57,618 bases of DNA from Hespellia sp. (lineage in GTDB: Bacteria > Bacillota > Clostridia > Lachnospirales > Lachnospiraceae): contig JAQUUC010000017.1 of assembly GCA_028694105.1 (NCBI GenBank), positions 1-57,618 of the forward strand. Reading direction: 5' to 3'. Within the stretch, counting starts at the first letter, position 1. Each line of letters begins with the position of its first letter. Under the pieces are notes generated by a model. That model was not told the DNA's origin. It did no database searches and worked only from the letters and a program-made list of their open reading frames with translations. Shown piece by piece: positions 53,669-57,618 of this stretch. Both the position numbers and the translations under genes were made by a program.

Positions 53669-54352
53669 ATGAAAAGACAGGGCACAGACAACAAAAAAGG
53701 ATCAGCGCTGCTGATAGCGATTGTCATTATGATGGTGACGATGATGTTAGGTCTTGCCCTGCTGCTGGTGTCCTATTCTTTATTTTCGACAGCAAATAAG
53801 CAGCGTACAATGGAACAGTGCAAAGAGATGTCACAAAGTGTCAGCAAGGAGCTGGAACAGGAAATTGCAATCAAAGAATTTGAGAATTATGATGCACAGA
53901 AGGCTTCGCTGGAGGCCGGTGACAATCTGCTTTATTTTTATATCCGTTATAACATATGGCAGGACAGCTGGCCGTATTATAATCCGGATGAAAGAGGTCA
54001 TACGAGTGAGTATGCATACCGGTATTTTGATTTAAACGGAATAGACGAGATGAACAATACGGATGTAACGATTCTGATGTATTGGGAATGTGATTCTGAC
54101 TGGTATGAAGGCGGAGCCAGCGATAAAGCGGAAATCGACAAGAATGGAACGAATCTGATTGTTAAAGTAATCTGCCAGAAGGGAAAACAAAAGAGCACCA
54201 TTACGAATACATATACATTACAGTCAGGTACAGGTGCGGATGGCTGGGGTGCACCGGCGACAGACAGCACAAAGCAGGAGACCGCAAACCCAAACAGCAA
54301 TATGATTTATCCTCAGGAAAAATGGACATTTGAGCAGCCTGAGAGAGAATAA
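53669..54352 (+). CDS. PilX/GspK-like minor pilin
   Basis: 227 residues. The N-terminus MKRQGTDNKKG is followed by SALLIAIVIMMVTMMLGLAL. This is a prepilin-like helix after a Gly, but lacking Glu at +5, as in GspK and PilX tip subunits. A long helix with KQRTMEQCKEMSQSVSKELE continues into a globular domain ending in a Gln/Asn-rich tail. The frame opens 16 codons earlier, overlapping the giant gene, but GAGAGG 8 bases before 53669 favours this start. Likely part of the initiating tip complex with the neighbouring prepilins. Confidence 0.82.
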   Translation: MKRQGTDNKKGSALLIAIVIMMVTMMLGLALLLVSYSLFSTANKQRTMEQCKEMSQSVSKELEQEIAIKEFENYDAQKASLEAGDNLLYFYIRYNIWQDSWPYYNPDERGHTSEYAYRYFDLNGIDEMNNTDVTILMYWECDSDWYEGGASDKAEIDKNGTNLIVKVICQKGKQKSTITNTYTLQSGTGADGWGAPATDSTKQETANPNSNMIYPQEKWTFEQPERE

Positions 54353-54365
54353 GAGGACATGCATT

Positions 54366-55346
54366 ATGAAAAAGAAAAGCAGATTCCATTTCATAAAAGA
54401 AAAAGATGGTACGACTATGATTGAAGTATTAGTTGCTTTTGTAGTAGTTGTATTAATGATGGCCACATTCTCTAAAATTGTTACTGTGTCGGTCAATCTA
54501 TTGTCAAAATCGCGTCAGACGATTGAAAAGACAGAGGCCTTTGACAAAAATTATTACAAGACTGCAGAGCGTGCAAATCGTAAGACGGTATCAAAATCGT
54601 TAAGCCTGTCTGTATCTGATAAAACAAGTGCAAAAAACCATGCCGATAAAGTGACAATCGCCTTGGCGTACGGCGCGCTGAAGCTGTATTCGGATTCTGA
54701 ATCGGGATATCAGCGTTATTCGGTTGCTGTTGTAGAGCAAACGGAGTCACCGGAGGGCGGAAGCGGCAGTGGAAGCGGCGATGGAAGTGGCGGAGGCGGC
54801 GAGACGGAAGGCGGCGGAAGTGGAAGCGGTGATGGAAGTGAAACAGATACCAAGCCAGTCGGTCCGGTTACAGATCAGGATGTGCCGGTGGTTCCGGAAG
54901 AGGTGCCGGAGGATGAGCTGGCGAAGGCTGTAGCGAAATATTTTGCGGGTGATGCAGAACATAGCTGGACCGCTGTATCAGTGAAAGATAAAGATGGTAA
55001 AGATGTGATCGTTTATACAAGAGCTGATGTGAAAGATGGTGTGAGTTATGTTACTGTTTATAATATAAAACCAAATGTAGATAATCAAATTATAAAGGAT
55101 GTAGCTGAGACGGCTGCGGGTACATCATCTTATGAATTACTCGATTTGAATAAGCCGAAAATAACAAATGATCAGGTTGATAATTTACTGCATATTTTTG
55201 GAATGAGTGAGGCCTATTATAATTTGCAGTTATTTTTCAGTGAAGAAGGTCAGATTATGGCAATACGATATAGAGATATAAAAGAAAATAGAATAAAATG
55301 GTCATATTATGGAAATTACACAGAGGACAGCGTGAACGATTTGTAA
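54366..55346 (+). CDS. Minor prepilin with Gly-rich linker and AT-rich C-terminal domain
   Basis: 326 residues. The leader ends KDG (residue 15) before TTMIEVLVAFVVVVLMMATF, with Glu at +5 (PilV/GspI-like). A pilin-size domain (about 16-130) leads into a Gly/Ser/Asp/Glu-rich linker (about 131-160), a Pro/Val/Glu stretch, and a separate C-terminal domain (about 185-326). Base composition changes within the gene: by hand, 54841-54900 has 33 of 60 G+C and 55261-55320 only 13 of 60. AAGAGG 9 bases before 54366 sets the start. Probably a minor pilin displaying an extra domain. Confidence 0.85.
   Translation: MKKKSRFHFIKEKDGTTMIEVLVAFVVVVLMMATFSKIVTVSVNLLSKSRQTIEKTEAFDKNYYKTAERANRKTVSKSLSLSVSDKTSAKNHADKVTIALAYGALKLYSDSESGYQRYSVAVVEQTESPEGGSGSGSGDGSGGGGETEGGGSGSGDGSETDTKPVGPVTDQDVPVVPEEVPEDELAKAVAKYFAGDAEHSWTAVSVKDKDGKDVIVYTRADVKDGVSYVTVYNIKPNVDNQIIKDVAETAAGTSSYELLDLNKPKITNDQVDNLLHIFGMSEAYYNLQLFFSEEGQIMAIRYRDIKENRIKWSYYGNYTEDSVNDL
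54756..54846 (+). repeat. Gly/Ser-rich linker repeats
   Basis: GC-rich short repeats encoding GSGSGDGSGGGG-type sequence. An 18-base unit at 54771-54788 recurs at 54822-54839 with one change, 51 bases apart and in frame, so expansion or contraction would keep the reading frame. Confidence 0.65.
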
Positions 55347-55370
55347 CAGGAATGAGAGGCACCGTGGTGT

Positions 55371-56564
55371 ATGATATTTTATAGTGTAAGGAAAACCTTA
55401 AAGAAAATCATAAAGTCTAAAAAAGGTATGACATTAGTGGAGCTGGTAGTTACATTTGCACTGATGGCATTGTTTGCTATGTCCACCACCCAGCTGCTCA
55501 GTGTTGCGATTAAAACTTATCATCAGCTGCGTGGTTTGAACGATGCAAGGCAGGTGTCAGACACACTCCTGGAAAAAATCACGGGAGAAATCGAAGGTGC
55601 ACAGACAAGTCTGGAACAGACGGAAACATCGACGGATTCATCGGCGTCCATACATATTTATGGCGGTGGTGAGGTTATTCAGCTGCGGGACCGTACCGGC
55701 AGTAAGATTGCAATTACTGCATCGGACAGTGCAGGTGAGATTACTGGCCGAACGGTGGAAACAACTTATGCGGATAACCAGCTTTTGATTTATTATTATC
55801 AGCTAAATAATGACAGTGGCAATGTCCGTTATGAAGCAGTTGACTGGACCTATGACTCCCCGGCAGATTTGGGATTTCAGATTGATAAACTGACATTCTC
55901 ACAGGCAGATCCGACCGGTGTAGAATATCCACAAAATGTCATCAAGGTTGTATTGACGGTGAAGAGTGACCAGTATGGCAGTTTTACGGCGATAAGATAT
56001 GTGGAATGCTATAATTATGTGACAGATCAGGACTTTGAAAAGATCAAAGATGACAGCAGTGGTTCTGGCGGTGGAGGTGAAACAGGTGGAGGAGATGATG
56101 GCAGCGGCAGTTCGAAACCAACAACTGCAGGCGCGGTCGTAATAACGTTACCAGATAGTTTGAAAAACGAACATTCTCTTAAAAATTCTCTTGACTGGGA
56201 AACTGTGAAAAGCAAAATAGGCGGCAGTGGATGGAATGTTGAGTCTGGCAGTATTTTGACGGATTCAACGGGCACCTATATTTGTTATAATTGGTCCCAG
56301 TGGGTATGGATTAAAGATGGATCGGATTTCACGTTAGCAGATCTTGTTTTAAAATATCCGGGATCTTTCAAAAAAATAGACAATACATCAGTTTTAATAG
56401 CTGAGGATCGGACCGTACTTGATAATAATCGGGGCACGATATGGGATCCGCTGCCTGAGAAGGGAACAATATGTTATTACGGGGGGTCTTATTATATAGC
56501 ACCGACAGAGATTGGACAATATACAATGCCTCCGGACGGCTGGATTAAAATTGTGAATAATTGA
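55371..56564 (+). CDS. Minor prepilin (PulJ/PilW-like) with Gly-rich linker and C-terminal domain
   Basis: 397 residues. The leader ends KKG (residue 19) before MTLVELVVTFALMALFAMST, with Glu at +5. The pilin-like part (about 20-220) has a long helix (YHQLRGLNDARQVSDTLLEK) and a beta region ending RYVECYNYVTD. A Gly/Ser/Asp linker (about 225-250) joins a C-terminal domain (about 255-397) rich in Trp and Tyr (CYNWSQWVWIKDG, GTICYYGGSYYIAP). As in the preceding gene, the C-terminal part is AT-rich (15 of 60 G+C at 56341-56400 against 31 of 60 at the linker, 56041-56100). The ribosome binding site is weak. Last gene of the pilus cluster. Confidence 0.85.
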   Translation: MIFYSVRKTLKKIIKSKKGMTLVELVVTFALMALFAMSTTQLLSVAIKTYHQLRGLNDARQVSDTLLEKITGEIEGAQTSLEQTETSTDSSASIHIYGGGEVIQLRDRTGSKIAITASDSAGEITGRTVETTYADNQLLIYYYQLNNDSGNVRYEAVDWTYDSPADLGFQIDKLTFSQADPTGVEYPQNVIKVVLTVKSDQYGSFTAIRYVECYNYVTDQDFEKIKDDSSGSGGGGETGGGDDGSGSSKPTTAGAVVITLPDSLKNEHSLKNSLDWETVKSKIGGSGWNVESGSILTDSTGTYICYNWSQWVWIKDGSDFTLADLVLKYPGSFKKIDNTSVLIAEDRTVLDNNRGTIWDPLPEKGTICYYGGSYYIAPTEIGQYTMPPDGWIKIVNN

Positions 56565-56613
56565 TCAGTGATAAAGCAGTACATCCTATAAGTCAGGGCA
56601 GAAATCGGGCTTT

Positions 56614-56622
56614 TGCTATAAT
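56614..56622 (+). promoter_or_regulatory. Extended -10 promoter of the VanZ gene
   Basis: TGC followed by a perfect TATAAT (56617-56622), with no good -35. It would start transcription just before the VanZ-family gene and marks the end of the pilus transcript region. Confidence 0.5.
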
Positions 56623-56664
56623 AAGAACAGATAACAGAAGGACATAAGGAAATTGACAATAGAT

Positions 56665-57165
56665 ATGAATTTTAATAAAAGAAAACAAATTTTCATAATA
56701 CTGATGGTTCTATGGATGGTTCTCATTTTTTGCTTTTCTGCCCGCGATGGGGGTACATCGGAGCAGGACAGCTATCACATTGGCATTGTGGCAGGCCGGA
56801 TTCTGGTTCCGGGATTTTCAGAGTGGACAGAAGAAAAGCAGACACTCTTTGCAGAAAAGGTGGATCATCCAATTCGCAAAACGGCTCATGCTATGGAATA
56901 TGCGATATTGGGAATGCTGATTCTGGGGGCGTACATGGATGGTGAAAAGAGCAGGATGCGATGTATGTGTGTTTCATGGTCAATAGCGACAGCGTATGCG
57001 GCTACGGATGAATTTCACCAGCTGTTTGTTTCGGGAAGAAGCGGACAGCTGACGGATGTAATGATAGACAGCAGTGGTGCACTGGCTGGAGTATTGGTGA
57101 TATTTATGATATTTTTAACAAATACTAGCAAGAATTCTCCCATTCTCTACAGGTGGTTGAGATGA
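56665..57165 (+). CDS. VanZ-family membrane protein
   Basis: 166 residues with four membrane helices (about 8-24, 75-92, 97-115, 135-153). The family pattern is visible: an FxxSARDG segment near 23, HPIRKTAHAMEYAILGML near 69-86 and ATDEFHQLFVSGRSGQLTDVMIDSSGA near 113-139. VanZ-type proteins are linked to low-level teicoplanin resistance in enterococci, but most homologues have unknown roles, so resistance should not be assumed. AAGGA is 14 bases before the ATG and 2 bases before an in-frame TTG at 56653, so the start is uncertain. Confidence 0.85.
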   Translation: MNFNKRKQIFIILMVLWMVLIFCFSARDGGTSEQDSYHIGIVAGRILVPGFSEWTEEKQTLFAEKVDHPIRKTAHAMEYAILGMLILGAYMDGEKSRMRCMCVSWSIATAYAATDEFHQLFVSGRSGQLTDVMIDSSGALAGVLVIFMIFLTNTSKNSPILYRWLR

Positions 57166-57174
57166 ATTGCAAAA

Positions 57175-57191
57175 TGTGAGTAAAACTCACA
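57175..57191. repeat. Palindrome near the left end of the IS200/IS605 element
   Basis: TGTGAG, five bases, CTCACA. IS200/IS605 elements carry subterminal imperfect palindromes instead of terminal inverted repeats; this one lies upstream of the tnpA remnant and could be the left-end hairpin. The exact element boundary cannot be set from one copy. Confidence 0.4.
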
Positions 57192-57200
57192 AAAGAACAC

Positions 57201-57229
57201 TTGTTCTGCACGTGGAAATGTGCTATACT
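57201..57229 (+). promoter_or_regulatory. Promoter of the IS element genes
   Basis: TTGTTC (57201-57206), a 17-base spacer and TATACT (57224-57229), followed by an AAAAAGGAAG ribosome binding site. Confidence 0.5.
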
Positions 57230-57266
57230 ATAATCAGTCGATAATAAAAAGGAAGTGATTGTAGAA

Positions 57267-57528
57267 ATGAACATGGACAATAATGCGCATTCAGTATTCT
57301 TGCTATATTACCATTTGATTATGGTAACAAAGTATCGGAAAAAGGTTCTTGATGATAGCATCTCTGAAAGAGCAAAAGAGATATTTCTCTACATTGCGCC
57401 TAAGTATGGAATTACTCTGGAAAGAAGCGTTCTGGAGTCAAAGCTTTTGCTTGATGAGTGCAGGTGGCGCACCAATAGAAACAATTCGTGTATATATAGA
57501 AAGTCAAGGTGAAAAGAAGCGTGAATAA
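57267..57528 (+). pseudogene. tnpA: IS200/IS605 transposase TnpA, internally deleted and frameshifted
   Basis: The first 50 or so codons (HSVFLLYYHLIMVTKYRKKV, then AKEIFLYIAPKYGITLE) are a normal Y1 transposase N-terminus. At about 57423 the sequence jumps to the C-terminal part in another frame: from 57424 it reads EAFWSQSFCLMSAGGAPIET, then IRVYIESQGEKKRE and stop at 57528. Roughly 60 residues between are missing, including the HUH metal-binding pair, although the Tyr in VYIESQ that probably corresponds to the catalytic residue remains. Without the HUH motif the product cannot transpose. Promoter and ribosome binding site are intact, so the deletion may be recent. Confidence 0.85.
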
Positions 57529-57618
57529 AGCATATCGTTTTCGCTTATATCCAAACAAAGAACAAGCAGTTTTGTTAGCTAAAACTTTTGGATGCTGTCG
57601 ATTTATTTATAATCAGAT
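57521..57618 (+). CDS. tnpB: TnpB RNA-guided nuclease/accessory protein, 3' part outside window
   Basis: GTG at 57521 opens VNKAYRFRLYPNKEQAVLLA and continues KTFGCCRFIYNQ to the window end, the typical N-terminus of IS200/IS605 TnpB. It overlaps the tnpA remnant by 8 bases, the usual arrangement. TnpB proteins are RNA-guided DNA nucleases using an RNA from the element's right end, which is not visible here. Only 32 codons can be judged, so integrity is unknown. Confidence 0.88.
   Translation, partial: MNKAYRFRLYPNKEQAVLLAKTFGCCRFIYNQ

Overview
The window looks like a chromosomal segment of an anaerobic, low-to-moderate GC Firmicute of the class Clostridia, most likely a Lachnospiraceae gut-type bacterium. 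The signs are an NAD-linked trimeric [FeFe] hydrogenase, a sensory [FeFe] hydrogenase with a SpoIIE-type phosphatase, meso-diaminopimelate dehydrogenase, CarD, an ECF-type CbiMQO nickel/cobalt importer, strong AGGAGG-type ribosome binding sites and a Gram-positive type IV pilus cluster. The assignment is inferred from gene content, not from a database search.

Layout. 1-5.6 kb: the 3' part of a hybrid sensor histidine kinase, then a two-gene ABC exporter-fold pair (IrtAB/YbtPQ-like) with its own promoter, leader hairpin and a perfect 16-bp palindrome. 5.7-16.1 kb: a small membrane protein, the hydCBA hydrogenase operon, an XRE regulator, then a putative H2-sensing module of PAS-linked sensory hydrogenase, SpoIIE-like phosphatase and a REC-GGDEF(degenerate)-EAL-REC protein. 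16-18.4 kb (minus strand): tyrA and aroA. 18.6-27.4 kb: an EF-G paralogue with an altered G4 motif, an unrecognised membrane protein, tcdA, add, carD, and two YibE/F proteins, the second fused to 5-formyltetrahydrofolate cyclo-ligase. 27.4-31.7 kb: a GntR/FCD regulator divergent from a CsoR/RcnR-family regulator and cbiMQO, with matching operator-like sites in the divergent region. 31.8-32.8 kb: ddh.

32.9-56.6 kb: a LytTR regulator lacking its phospho-acceptor Asp and a stand-alone degenerate GHKL domain lie next to a complete type IV pilus cluster (pilin, unknown, pilD, pilC, pilMN fusion, pilO-like, pilB, pilT). Four prepilin-type or PilX-like genes follow. The first encodes a 3,735-residue protein whose N-terminus is a normal prepilin signal and whose body is a very long repeat array followed by discoidin-like and fibronectin-like domains. 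This giant pilin-anchored protein, placed where a tip-complex gene would be, is the most striking object in the window. The next two prepilins carry AT-rich C-terminal domains behind Gly/Ser-rich linkers, which suggests exchangeable tip or surface modules.

56.6-57.6 kb: a VanZ-family protein and the left part of an IS200/IS605 element with an internally deleted tnpA and an apparently intact tnpB start, cut by the window end. I saw no rRNA, tRNA, CRISPR array or phage genes. Start codons were chosen by Shine-Dalgarno spacing where several were possible.
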